Source: Nocardioides cavernae (GTDB taxonomy: Bacteria; Actinomycetota; Actinomycetes; Propionibacteriales; Nocardioidaceae). From it: DNA of 64,000 bases. Below the pieces are notes generated by a model. That model was not told the origin of the DNA. It was given only the letters and a program-made list of their open reading frames with translations, and searched no databases. The stretch covers positions 3,224,001 to 3,288,000 of the forward strand of contig NZ_JAFBCA010000001.1 in NCBI RefSeq assembly GCF_016907475.1, in the 5' to 3' direction. The position numbers and the translations under genes were made by a program. This document shows positions 1 through 7,609 of this stretch, piece by piece. Numbering within the stretch: the first letter of the stretch is position 1; each line of letters begins with the position of its first letter.

Positions 1-913
1 GCTGCGCGACAAGGCCGGCCAGCGAGTGGGTGGGCTCGCTCTCCCGGCACCGGTCGACGGCACACCACGCCAGGGCGCCGTCACCGGCGAGCCACGCCGC
101 GAAGGCCAGGACGGCGGCGGGACCGGCCACGTGGGTGGCCGGAAGGCGACGCACCGCGTCGGACCAGAGCTCGACGGCTGGCCGCGCGTCGGCCCGCCCG
201 AGCCACGCCCACGCCTCGTCGCGTCGCTCCCCCGTGCGGACGCTGGCGGCGACGGACGCCAGCTCGGTCGAGGAGAGGGTGGTGCCGGCGCGGACGTGGC
301 GGCGGACCAGCGCCGTGAGCCCGCCAGGTGGGAGCGGCGCCGCGTCCACGAGGTGGGGCAGGCTGCGGGCGACCGCTCCGGCGTCCGGCGCGACGGTCTC
401 CCGCAACGCCTCCCGGCTGGCGTGGGTGACCCTCCCCTCGAAGACGGCCTGTGCGGTGAACGGGTGGTCGGCGCGGGTGAACGGGACACCGCGGTAGGCG
501 GCCAGGGGCGCCCCCGGCAGCACGGCGTACCAGTGGTCGTCGTGGACGCGCAGCACCTCGCGCACGCCGATGCCCGCGGCGGTGAACTCCTCGTGGACCG
601 ACCAGGCGGCCTCGTCGGCGACCGTCGTCTCGTCGTCGTAGACCACCACGACCACGTCGCGCACGCCGTTGCGCCGCGCGGGCCGGAGAAGCGCCTCCAC
701 CACGTCGTCGACGTCGTCGGGGTCGTGGGGCAGGTCGACGCGCGCGTGCATGCCGCCGCCGAGGGCGCCGACGCTCACCACGACGACGGACCGCTGAGGG
801 ACGAAGCCCATGGCGAGCGGCACGAAGGCGGCGATGTCGCCCGGGGTGCGGACCCGCATCGTGGTGGGCCGTGAAGCGGACGGGGGGACGGGGGCGAGGT
901 CGTGGGGTTCCAT
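1..913 (-). CDS. DUF4192 family protein (3' end outside window)
   Basis: An open reading frame without stops runs from ATG at 913 off the left edge, so about 304 residues are visible and the C-terminus is missing. After a short proline/serine-rich start, the segment FVPLAMGFVPQRSVVVVSVG is the typical N-terminal signature of DUF4192, an actinobacterial family of unknown function. Acidic patches (HDPDDVDDVVEAL) and alanine-rich helices follow. A second in-frame ATG at 859 is equally possible. The gene is divergent from dinB, with about 190 bases between them, an arrangement I recall as common in actinobacteria. No signal peptide or membrane segment is visible, so it is probably cytoplasmic. 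The biochemical role is unknown. Confidence 0.8.
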   Translation of the reverse strand, partial: MEPHDLAPVPPSASRPTTMRVRTPGDIAAFVPLAMGFVPQRSVVVVSVGALGGGMHARVDLPHDPDDVDDVVEALLRPARRNGVRDVVVVVYDDETTVADEAAWSVHEEFTAAGIGVREVLRVHDDHWYAVLPGAPLAAYRGVPFTRADHPFTAQAVFEGRVTHASREALRETVAPDAGAVARSLPHLVDAAPLPPGGLTALVRRHVRAGTTLSSTELASVAASVRTGERRDEAWAWLGRADARPAVELWSDAVRRLPATHVAGPAAVLAFAAWLAGDGALAWCAVDRCRESEPTHSLAGLVAQ

Positions 914-967
914 GCCGGTGACGTTGCCCGGGAGCACCGACCTCCCACGCCCCGCGGTCGGGCTGCC

Positions 968-1003
968 TGTGGACAGGCAGGGATCCGGCACTCCTGTGGA
1001 CGG
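968..1003. promoter_or_regulatory. Two DnaA-box-like sites between DUF4192 gene and dinB
   Basis: On the minus strand, CTGTCCACA (976-968) and CCGTCCACA (1003-995) both fit the Streptomyces-type DnaA box (T/C)(T/C)(G/A/C)TCCACA. They are 27 bases apart in the divergent intergenic region. They may be DnaA or other regulator sites, or chance matches. No function is shown by the sequence. Confidence 0.3.
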
Positions 1004-1104
1004 TTCGTGGCGCGCGACAGGACCCCGGGGGCAACGCCGGCCGGCGTGAGGATGCGGGAGGATGGTCGCGTGACGACGCTGTCCTCCCCCGGCCTCACCG
1101 GCTG

Positions 1105-2406
1105 ATGCGCAGCACCGCGTCGATCCTGCACCTGGACCTGGACGCCTTCTTCGCCGCCGTCGAGCAGCGCGACAAGCCGTCGCTGCGCGGCAAGCCCGTC
1201 ATCGTCGGCGGCACCGGTGGCCGGGGCGTGGTGTCCACCGCGTCGTACGAGGCCCGCGAGTTCGGCGTCGGCTCGGCGATGTCGGGCCGCGAGGCGCGGG
1301 CCCGCTGTCCGCACGCGGCGTTCCTGAGCGGCCGGTTCCACGCCTACCGCGACACGAGCAAGCGGGTCATGCAGGTGCTGCGGGAGCTGTCGCCGCTGGT
1401 CGAGCCGCTCTCGCTCGACGAGGCGTTCGTCGACCTCGCCGCAGCCGATCTCCCGGACCTCGAGGTGGCGACCGTGACCGCGGCGGGAGCCGAGCTCCGG
1501 CGCCGCGTGCAGGAGGTCACCGGCGGTCTGACCGCGACCGTCGGCATCGCGTCGTCGAAGTTCCTCGCCAAGGTCGCGAGCGAGCTCGACAAGCCGGACG
1601 GGATGACCGTCGTCGCTCCCGGCACCGAGCTCGACCTGCTCCGGCCGATGAAGGTCAAGGTCATCCCGGGCGTGGGCCCGGCGACCGCCGAACGGCTCCG
1701 TCGGGCCGGCATCCACACCGTCGCCGACCTCGAGGCCGTCGCCGAGGGCGAGCTGGTGCGGCTGCTCGGCCAGGCACAGGGCCACGGGCTCTGGCAGCTG
1801 GCCCGGGCGCAGGACTCCCGACCGGTCGTCTCCGAGCGGGAGGCCAAGTCGATCAGCGTCGAGGGCACCTACGACTCCGACCTCACCGACCGCAAGCTGA
1901 TGGAGGGGCTGCTGAGCCGGCAGGCCCGCGAGGTGGGCACCCGGATGCGCAAGAACGGCTTCTCCGGGCGGACCGTCACCATCAAGGTCCGGCTCTACGA
2001 CTTCACCACCCTCAACAGGTCGAGCACCCTCACCAGCCCCACCGACGACGGCGCGACCATCGCCCGGATCGCCCGCTCGCTGCTCGCCGACCTCGACACC
2101 ACCGGCGGCGTGCGCCTCCTCGGTGTCGGCGTCTCCGGCCTCGCCGACTGGGTGCAGGAGGACCTCTTCGGCGAGACGGCCGAGGACGAGGAGGCCGAGG
2201 TGGTGCTCCCCGAGCCGCCGCGCCGCACCTGGCCGCCGGGCGCGGACGTCGTGCACGACGAGATGGGCGCGGGCTGGGTGTGGGGCTCCGGCTCGGGGGT
2301 GGTGACCGTGCGGTTCGAGACCGCCGACACCCCGCCGGGACCGGTGCGGAGCTTCCGGATCGACGACCCGGCCCTGCACCGCTGGGAGCCCCCGGCCGAG
2401 GAGTGA
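1105..2406 (+). CDS. dinB: DNA polymerase IV (Y-family translesion polymerase)
   Basis: A 433-residue Y-family polymerase that copies past DNA lesions without proofreading. The palm motif LHLDLDAFFAAVEQ starts near residue 8 (metal-binding Asp11, steric-gate Phe16), and the second catalytic motif SLDEAF is at residues 103-108 (Asp105/Glu106). FLAKVASELDKPDG and the helix-hairpin-helix GVGPATAERL follow near residues 150-200, then the little-finger domain. After about residue 350 there is an acidic linker and a tail (WPPGADVVHDEMGAGWVWG) seen in actinobacterial DinB proteins. ATG at 1105 is preceded by an in-frame-blocking TGA and has no clear Shine-Dalgarno. The stop lies 10 bases from the convergent pxpC stop. 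Confidence 0.95.
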   Translation: MRSTASILHLDLDAFFAAVEQRDKPSLRGKPVIVGGTGGRGVVSTASYEAREFGVGSAMSGREARARCPHAAFLSGRFHAYRDTSKRVMQVLRELSPLVEPLSLDEAFVDLAAADLPDLEVATVTAAGAELRRRVQEVTGGLTATVGIASSKFLAKVASELDKPDGMTVVAPGTELDLLRPMKVKVIPGVGPATAERLRRAGIHTVADLEAVAEGELVRLLGQAQGHGLWQLARAQDSRPVVSEREAKSISVEGTYDSDLTDRKLMEGLLSRQAREVGTRMRKNGFSGRTVTIKVRLYDFTTLNRSSTLTSPTDDGATIARIARSLLADLDTTGGVRLLGVGVSGLADWVQEDLFGETAEDEEAEVVLPEPPRRTWPPGADVVHDEMGAGWVWGSGSGVVTVRFETADTPPGPVRSFRIDDPALHRWEPPAEE

Positions 2407-2415
2407 CGCCGGGCG

Positions 2416-3279
2416 TCACACCAGCCGCAGCAGCACCTCGTCGCCGGGTCGTAGCTGGGCGCAGAGGTCCAGGTCGTCGTCCTCGACCACGGCGACGACC
2501 GGGTAGCCGCCCGTCGTCGGGTGGTCGGCCAGGAACACCACGGGCTGCCCCGACGGCGGCAGCTGGACGGCACCGAGCACGATGCCCTCGCTCGCGAGCT
2601 CGCCGCTGCGTCGCTCCAGCCGCGGACCGGTGAGCCGCAGCCCGATCCGGTCGCTGTCGGGCGCGACGGCGTACGACGCCCCGTCGAGCCTCGACCAGCC
2701 CGTCCGGTCGAGCCAGTCGGCGCGTGGCCCGCGACGCAGGCGCAGCACCGGCTCGCGGGGTCGTACGACGACCGCCGGCGGCGGCTCGGGCAGCTGGCCC
2801 GTCGGCCCGAGGACCAGCAGGTCGCCCGCTGCGAGCCGGGGTGGCCCCACCCATGCGAGCGTGTCGGTCGAGCGCGACCCCAGCACCGGCGCGACGGCGA
2901 TCCCGCCGGCGAGGGCGACGTAGGACCGCACCCCGGTCACTGCCGGCCCGACGCTCACCAGGGCTCCCGCGGGCACCGTGGCCGGCGCACCGTGGGCGAC
3001 GGCACGTCCGTCGACCCGGACGGCGCAGGTCGCCCCCGTCACCGCCAGCGTCACCGCGCGGTGCGGCCGCAGCACGACGCCGCCGACGGTCGTCTCGATC
3101 ACGGCGTCGTCCGGTCCGCCGCCCACGAGGCGGCGGGCCAGGGCCGCCGCGCCCCGGTCCAGTGCTCCTGCCCGGGGCACGCCGAGGTGGGCCCACCCCT
3201 GCCGGCCGCGGTCCTGCAGCGTCGAGAGCGGGCCCGCGTCGACCACCTCGACGGCGCCCAAGGGGCCGTCGGCGGTCAC
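2416..3279 (-). CDS. pxpC: 5-oxoprolinase subunit PxpC (KipA/AHS2 family)
   Basis: A 287-residue AHS2-domain protein, third component of the ATP-dependent 5-oxoprolinase PxpABC that hydrolyses pyroglutamate to glutamate. The N-terminal signature VVDAGPLSTLQDRGRQGW is clear, and the later GGYPVVAVVEDDDLD matches the C-terminal part of the family. The GTG start at 3279 overlaps the pxpB stop as GTGA, so the two are probably translationally coupled. The frame stays open upstream to 3948, but that extension lies inside pxpB and is not coding. The length is normal for the family. It is often annotated as biotin-dependent carboxyltransferase; the pxpA and pxpB neighbours make oxoprolinase the better call. 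Confidence 0.92.
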   Translation of the reverse strand: MTADGPLGAVEVVDAGPLSTLQDRGRQGWAHLGVPRAGALDRGAAALARRLVGGGPDDAVIETTVGGVVLRPHRAVTLAVTGATCAVRVDGRAVAHGAPATVPAGALVSVGPAVTGVRSYVALAGGIAVAPVLGSRSTDTLAWVGPPRLAAGDLLVLGPTGQLPEPPPAVVVRPREPVLRLRRGPRADWLDRTGWSRLDGASYAVAPDSDRIGLRLTGPRLERRSGELASEGIVLGAVQLPPSGQPVVFLADHPTTGGYPVVAVVEDDDLDLCAQLRPGDEVLLRLV

Positions 3280-3878
3280 TGCCGCGCCTCGAACCGCACC
3301 CGGGTGCCCGGGGCCAGGAGCGCCGGCTCGGCGCGGTCGACGTCCCACAGGTCGGCGTCGGTGGTGCCGATCAGCAGCCACCCGCCGGGTGAGGCGGTCG
3401 GGTAGACGCCGCACCAGGTGTCGGCGAGCCCGACGGATCCCGGCGCCACCCGGGCTCGTGGCGACTCCAGCCGGGGCACCGCGCGCTCGACGGGCAGTCC
3501 GGTGAGGTAGGCGAAGCCGGGGGCGAACCCGCAGAACGTCGAGGTGAACTCCAGCGACGTGTGGAGGTCGACGACCTCTTCCGTCGTGCATCCCCAGTGG
3601 TCGGCCACCCGGGCGAGGTCGGGACCGGAGTAGCGGACCGCGACGCGCACGAGCGGGCCGGGTGGTGCTGCGTGCTGTGCCGCCCACCGCGGGAGCAGCT
3701 CGCGGACCGCCGCGGGGTCGACGCCGTCGAGCAGCACGGTCCGTGCCGCCGGCACGACCTCCTCGGCCGGCAGGCCGGCCGCGCGCACCCACGTGGCGAG
3801 CGAGGCCGCCGCGACGGCGTCGTCGACCTCGACGAGGCAGGCGCGCGTCCCGACGTCGACGACCATCACGTCGGTCAT
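3276..3878 (-). CDS. pxpB: 5-oxoprolinase subunit PxpB (KipI/AHS1 family)
   Basis: A 200-residue AHS1-domain protein, partner of PxpC in the oxoprolinase complex. Family landmarks are RVAVRYSGPDLARVADHWG near residue 84 and CGFAPGFAYLTGLP near residue 116, followed by SVGLADTWCGVYPTASPGGW. In Bacillus the homologue KipI was first described as an inhibitor of sporulation kinase KinA, but with pxpA and pxpC alongside, the metabolic role is favoured. ATG at 3878 has only a weak Shine-Dalgarno. Just upstream, GTTCACC occurs twice 12 bases apart on the plus strand (about 3882-3900), which could be a regulator site. Confidence 0.92.
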   Translation of the reverse strand: MTDVMVVDVGTRACLVEVDDAVAAASLATWVRAAGLPAEEVVPAARTVLLDGVDPAAVRELLPRWAAQHAAPPGPLVRVAVRYSGPDLARVADHWGCTTEEVVDLHTSLEFTSTFCGFAPGFAYLTGLPVERAVPRLESPRARVAPGSVGLADTWCGVYPTASPGGWLLIGTTDADLWDVDRAEPALLAPGTRVRFEARQ

Positions 3879-4265
3879 TGTTCACCCGAGCGTTCACCTG
3901 CAGGGAGTTGCCGCGGACGCCGGTCCTTTGGCAGCCTCGTGGGCGCACACAGGTGAGGGGCTCCCGATGGTATGAGCATCAGGAGCCCCTCGATGTGATC
4001 GGGATGGTGACGTCCGATCCACCGAACCGGTCTCCGGCCCCCACAGTCCCCGCCACCGGGCCTGCGCGGCGAGCAAGTCGCCGTGTGGAGCTGTTCGTCC
4101 GATCCGATCCCCGACCCCGCCGAAGCGGTTCCGGTAGGAGAGTTCTACGTCGTCGGGACGCCGCCCCGCAAGGGGTCTGGAACACAAACCCGCGGTCCCA
4201 CAGGGTTCCCCACAGAAGTCGTCCGCTGCTCCACAGGCAGGGCGCGGCCCTCCACAGCCGCGGGC
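3879..4265. other. 387-base non-coding gap between pxpA and pxpB
   Basis: No convincing gene: short open frames here (for example 3894-4187 minus) have no family features. It contains a strong hairpin at 3955-3991 and a run of CCACA motifs at 4198-4276, both listed separately. A gap of this size inside the pxp operon is unusual because pxpB and pxpC overlap. It could hold a second promoter for pxpBC or a small RNA. Confidence 0.6.
3955..3991. terminator. Strong hairpin between pxpA and pxpB
   Basis: GAGGGGCTCCCGATG (3955-3969) pairs with CATCAGGAGCCCCTC (3977-3991) over 15 positions with a single mismatch and a 7-base loop. There is no T tract on either side. It lies after pxpA and about 77 bases before pxpB, so it could terminate pxpA transcripts, attenuate pxpBC or end a small RNA. 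Confidence 0.5.
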
Positions 4266-4276
4266 TCAGGTTGTGG
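4198..4276. repeat. Phased array of five DnaA-box-like CCACA motifs
   Basis: CCACA occurs at 4198, 4210, 4231 and 4252 on the plus strand, and its complement TGTGG at 4272. The last four are spaced 21, 21 and 20 bases, close to two helical turns. CCCTCCACA (4248-4256) and, on the minus strand, TCCTCCACA ending at 4271 fit the Streptomyces-type DnaA box; the others differ by one base or so. It may be a DnaA-binding or titration site. No dnaA or dnaN is nearby, so it is not called an origin. Confidence 0.35.
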
Positions 4277-4985
4277 AGGACCAGCAGGTGACGACGACCA
4301 GCCCGGCGGCCTCGAGCGCGCGTCGTACGGCAGCCGCCGTCCGCACCGCCCCCGGGGAGTCGCCGTGCACGCACACCGAGTCGACCGACGCGGCCAGCTC
4401 GACCGCCCGCGCCGCCACCTGCTCGGGGTCCGTCACCAGGGCGCCCGCCTGGTCGCGCGGCAGCAGCCGGCCGTCGGTGCCGTACCCACGGTCGGGGAAC
4501 CCCTCGAGCCGCGACGCGCGACCACGCGCGTGCGCCATCGACAGCAGCACCGAGCCGGGCATCCCCATCACCGGCAGCTCACCCGAGCCGTCCAGCACGG
4601 CCGCGGCCTGGCCCTCGTCGCGGGCGACCCGGTGGTAGAGCGCGCCGTGCGGTTTCAGGTACGCCACCTCCCCACCCTCGGCGGCGGCGATGGCCGACAG
4701 GACGCCGACCTGCTCGGCCACCTGCTCACGCAGGACCTCTGCCGGCACGTCGAGCTCCACCCGACCGAAGCGGGCGCGGTCGTCGTACGACACCTGCGCG
4801 CCGAGCGTCACCCCGCGCCGTACGGCGCCGGTGCAGACGGCCTGCATGGTGGCCGGTGTCCCGGCATGGAAGCCGCAGGCCACGTTGGCGCTCGTCACCA
4901 CGGCGAGCAGGCCCGCGTCGTCGGTGACCTCCTCCCCCAGATCGGCATTGAGGTCGACCCGACCCAGGTCCCCGGCGGTGCGCAT
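4266..4985 (-). CDS. pxpA: 5-oxoprolinase subunit PxpA (LamB/YcsF family)
   Basis: A 239-residue LamB/YcsF protein, the conserved catalytic partner of PxpBC in ATP-dependent hydrolysis of 5-oxoproline. The signature VDLNADLGEE is at residues 10-19, followed by SANVACGFHAGTP and, later, PHGALYHRVARDEGQA. The end, SVCVHGDSPGAV near residue 205, is also typical. ATG at 4985 is preceded by GGGGAGA about 10 bases upstream. The gene is divergent from the sigma-factor gene and is separated from pxpB by 387 bases, so the three genes may form one operon with an internal control region or two transcription units. Confidence 0.93.
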   Translation of the reverse strand: MRTAGDLGRVDLNADLGEEVTDDAGLLAVVTSANVACGFHAGTPATMQAVCTGAVRRGVTLGAQVSYDDRARFGRVELDVPAEVLREQVAEQVGVLSAIAAAEGGEVAYLKPHGALYHRVARDEGQAAAVLDGSGELPVMGMPGSVLLSMAHARGRASRLEGFPDRGYGTDGRLLPRDQAGALVTDPEQVAARAVELAASVDSVCVHGDSPGAVRTAAAVRRALEAAGLVVVTCWSSTT

Positions 4986-5094
4986 GGGCCCAGTCTCCCC
5001 GGGGAACCCCTGAGAAGTCCCTGAGAGTTGGTCGATCGTGCAACTCCGGTGGGTACTGGCTCGTCAAGGCAGGTGAAGGCACCACATCCGAGGC

Positions 5095-5122
5095 GGGAAT
5101 CTCGCGGCGGACACAGGCGTTG
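5095..5122 (+). promoter_or_regulatory. SigR/SigH-type promoter of the sigma-factor gene
   Basis: GGGAAT (5095-5100), 18 bases, then GTTG (5119-5122). This matches the consensus GGGAAT-N18-GTT recognised by the thiol-stress ECF sigma factors SigR (Streptomyces) and SigH (Mycobacterium). The -10 ends about 48 bases before the ATG at 5170. Group-2 sigma genes hrdD and sigB are known targets of SigR/SigH in those genera. Confidence 0.65.
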
Positions 5123-5169
5123 GATCAGATGTGCGACACGGGGTGGTCGCACGAGAGCAGGAGGACGAC

Positions 5170-6132
5170 ATGAGCACCGCACAGGCCAAGCGCACCACCA
5201 CCACTCGTGAGATCGAGGGCCGCGACAGCGTCGGCCTCTACCTCGACGAGATCGCTCGCACCCCGCTCCTCGACGCCGAGACCGAGGTCGAGCTGTCCAA
5301 GACCATCGAGGCCGGGCTGCTGGCCCAGCACCTCCTCGACACCGGCCGCGTCGGCCGCCGCAAGGGCGGCGCGCCGATGAGCGCCAACGAGGCCGAGCTC
5401 GAGTGGCTCGCCGAGCAGGGCCAGCTCGCCATCGACCGGTTCATCGAGGCCAACCTGCGCCTGGTGGTCTCCATCGCACGCAAGTACGGCCGCTCGCAGA
5501 TGCCGATGCTCGACCTGATCCAGGAGGGCAACACCGGCCTGATCCGCGCGGTCGAGAAGTTCGACTACACCAAGGGCTACAAGTTCTCGACCTACGCCAC
5601 CTGGTGGGTCCGCCAGGCCATCACGCGCGGCATCGCGCAGCAGGCCCGTGTCGTACGCCTTCCGGTGCACGTCGTCGAGGAGCTCAACCAGGTCGGCAGC
5701 GCTCGGCGCACGCTCGAGCGCCAGCTCGGCCGCGACCCGGAGCCGCAGGAGATCGCCACCGAGCTCGGGATGGACATCGACCGGGTCCTCGACCTGATGA
5801 GCTGGGGCCGTGACCACGTCTCGCTGGACACGCCCGTGGACGAGGACGGCGACACGTCGCTGGGTGACCTGATGGCGCAGGAGACCGCGCCCGGCCCGGA
5901 CCTCAACGTCCTCGACGCCGAGGCCCGCCAGCGGCTCGACGACCTGGTCGGGATCCTCGACGAGCGCTCCGCCGACATCGTCCGCGCCCGCTACGGCCTC
6001 GCGGACGGTCGCCAGCACAAGCTCGCCGACATCGGTGCCCGCCACGGCATCTCCGCCGAGCGGGTCCGCCAGCTCGAGCGGGAGGCGCTGCAAAAGCTCC
6101 GTCGCGCCGGGGACCCGGACCTCGCGGCCTGA
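5170..6132 (+). CDS. Group 2 RNA polymerase sigma factor (SigB/HrdD-like)
   Basis: A 320-residue sigma-70 family factor without the long region 1.1 of the principal sigma. Region 1.2 is at GRDSVGLYLDEIARTPLL near residue 18. Region 2, with ANLRLVVSIARKYG and FSTYATWWVRQAITRGI, is near residues 95-165. Region 3 (VRLPVHVVEELNQV) and the region 4 helix-turn-helix (LADIGARHGISAERVRQLE) follow. ATG at 5170 is chosen because GGAGGA sits 6-11 bases upstream; the upstream ATG at 5131 lacks one. Length and missing region 1.1 suggest an alternative, stress- or stationary-phase factor comparable to mycobacterial SigB or Streptomyces HrdD. The SigR/SigH-like promoter supports induction by disulfide stress. 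Confidence 0.9.
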   Translation: MSTAQAKRTTTTREIEGRDSVGLYLDEIARTPLLDAETEVELSKTIEAGLLAQHLLDTGRVGRRKGGAPMSANEAELEWLAEQGQLAIDRFIEANLRLVVSIARKYGRSQMPMLDLIQEGNTGLIRAVEKFDYTKGYKFSTYATWWVRQAITRGIAQQARVVRLPVHVVEELNQVGSARRTLERQLGRDPEPQEIATELGMDIDRVLDLMSWGRDHVSLDTPVDEDGDTSLGDLMAQETAPGPDLNVLDAEARQRLDDLVGILDERSADIVRARYGLADGRQHKLADIGARHGISAERVRQLEREALQKLRRAGDPDLAA

Positions 6133-6224
6133 GGGCACGCACCTGGCTGCGTTCTCGTCGCTCGACGGCCCGCTCCGCTCAAAGGCCGCCTTCGCTCCTC
6201 CGCCTTGCCAGGCACGCACCCTCA
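6130..6224. repeat. Structured element between convergent sigma and NagZ-like genes
   Basis: TGAGGGCACGCACCTGGC (6130-6147) and GCCAGGCACGCACCCTCA (6207-6224) carry pairing ends (TGAGGG/CCCTCA and CTGGC/GCCAG) around a direct repeat GGCACGCACC. Between them the minus strand repeats GAGCG-containing blocks. It may act as a bidirectional terminator or be a dispersed intergenic repeat. Confidence 0.35.
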
Positions 6225-6245
6225 GACCGCGACGCGGTTTGATTC

Positions 6246-7568
6246 TCAGTACGCCGCGGACTCCAGGTCCGCGCTCGCGGCCCGTGCCCGCTCGACCACG
6301 TCGGCGGGGACGGGCCGTCGTGCTGCCACCCGCGCCTGCCACATCTGGACCGCCACGACGCGGGCGGCGGCCTCCTCGACCCGCGCCCGCGAGACCACGC
6401 CGGAGTCGATCGCGTCCGCGACGATCTGATGGGTGGTCGCGGTGTCGACGGGCATGAGGAGCAGGTCGGCCCCGGCCTGCAGCGCCTGCAGGGCCGGCGT
6501 GGGCCGACCACCGACGGCACCCATGCCGAGCGAGTCGGTGATGGTGACCCCCTCGAAGCCGAGGTCGTCGCGCAGCAGGTCGTACACCTCGGGCGCCATG
6601 CTGGCGGGCACCCCCGGCGCGATCTCGGTCAGGTCGAGGTGGCTCAGCATCACGGCGGGCGCGTGCTGGCGGAAAGCGGACTCGAACGGCGGCAGGTCGT
6701 GCGCCTCGAGCTCGGCGAGCGTCGAGTCGAGCAGCGGCAGCGTGTCGTGGCTGTCGCTGGTCGCACCGCCGTGACCCGGGAAGTGCTTGACGGTCGAGAC
6801 GACGCCGGCGTCGTCGTAGCCCTTGATGGCAGCGCCCACGGCCTGGGACGCGAGCCCGGGGTCCTGCGAGGGCGACCTTGCCCCGATGGTCGGGTCGGCG
6901 GCGCCGATGGTGACGTCGGCGACGGGGGCGAACACCCAGGTGAAGCCGAGGTCACGCAGCTCGAGCCCGGTCGCGAGGGCCGCGGACCGGGTCACCCGGC
7001 GGCCGAGACGGGCGTCCGCCGCGATGGCGAGCCCCGCCGACTGGAAGTGCGGGAAGTCGGTGGCGATACCGCGCAGGTGCGAGACGTAGCCACCCTCCTG
7101 GTCGACCCCGATGACCGGAGGGTGGTCGCGACCGTCGGCGGCGGCGGCCTCCGTGATCGCCGACGTCATGGCCAGCACCTGGCCGCGGTCGAGCACGTTG
7201 GCCCCGGTCACCGAGACGCCGGCGAGGTGCAGGTCGCGCACCATGCGGGCCGGCTCCTGCGGGTCCGTGCCGTGGAAGCGTCCGACGATGACGCCCCCGG
7301 CGAGCTGGTCGGAGCTCCACGTGGATACGAGCTCCTGCGCCTGCTGGAGCTCGCCGGTCGTCGGGCCCCACGACGTGGGGGCGTCCGGGTCGTCGGTCGC
7401 CTCCGCCTCGGGCGCAGCCGGGTCGTCGGATCCCGGGGCGGACGCCGAGGACGACGGGCTGGAGGTGGCCGGCTCGGCGTCGTCGGGCGTCTGGCCGGGT
7501 CCGGCACACCCGCTGACGAGCAGGACACCCGTCGCGATCACGGCCAGGCGGGGTCGGATCGAGAGCAC
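6246..7568 (-). CDS. Glycoside hydrolase family 3 lipoprotein (NagZ-like)
   Basis: A 440-residue GH3 enzyme, probably a beta-N-acetylhexosaminidase that removes GlcNAc from peptidoglycan or surface glycans. A lipoprotein signal peptide ends with LLVSGC (Cys21), so it is anchored to the outer face of the membrane. A Ser/Asp/Pro-rich linker follows. The NagZ hallmark KHFPGHGGATSDSH is near residue 260 and carries the acid/base Asp-His dyad; the likely nucleophile Asp is in GVTITDSLGMG near residue 345. No second GH3 C-terminal domain is present, which fits NagZ-type enzymes. The GTG start follows a TAACCT -10 by 7 bases, suggesting a leaderless transcript. It faces the sigma gene. Confidence 0.88.
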   Translation of the reverse strand: MLSIRPRLAVIATGVLLVSGCAGPGQTPDDAEPATSSPSSSASAPGSDDPAAPEAEATDDPDAPTSWGPTTGELQQAQELVSTWSSDQLAGGVIVGRFHGTDPQEPARMVRDLHLAGVSVTGANVLDRGQVLAMTSAITEAAAADGRDHPPVIGVDQEGGYVSHLRGIATDFPHFQSAGLAIAADARLGRRVTRSAALATGLELRDLGFTWVFAPVADVTIGAADPTIGARSPSQDPGLASQAVGAAIKGYDDAGVVSTVKHFPGHGGATSDSHDTLPLLDSTLAELEAHDLPPFESAFRQHAPAVMLSHLDLTEIAPGVPASMAPEVYDLLRDDLGFEGVTITDSLGMGAVGGRPTPALQALQAGADLLLMPVDTATTHQIVADAIDSGVVSRARVEEAAARVVAVQMWQARVAARRPVPADVVERARAASADLESAAY

Positions 7569-7575
7569 GCCGGGG

Positions 7576-7581
7576 AGGTTA
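7576..7581 (-). promoter_or_regulatory. -10 box for leaderless GH3 gene
   Basis: TAACCT on the minus strand, 7 bases before GTG 7568. No ribosome-binding site is present between them, so transcription probably starts at or next to the start codon. Confidence 0.45.
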
Positions 7582-7609
7582 CCCGCCCGACCCCCGCGAG
7601 CCGGAAACG

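Noticed and set aside
3279..3948. N-terminal extension of pxpC to 3948
   Set aside because: It would overlap the whole pxpB gene in another frame; GTG 3279 gives the family-typical N-terminus and a GTGA overlap.
3894..4187. A 97-residue minus-strand frame in the pxpA-pxpB gap
   Set aside because: It includes the hairpin, has no recognisable motif and no ribosome-binding site.
4196..4279. Replication origin at the DnaA-box-like array
   Set aside because: No dnaA, dnaN, recF, gyrB or rpmH nearby and no AT-rich unwinding region, so oriC is not supported.
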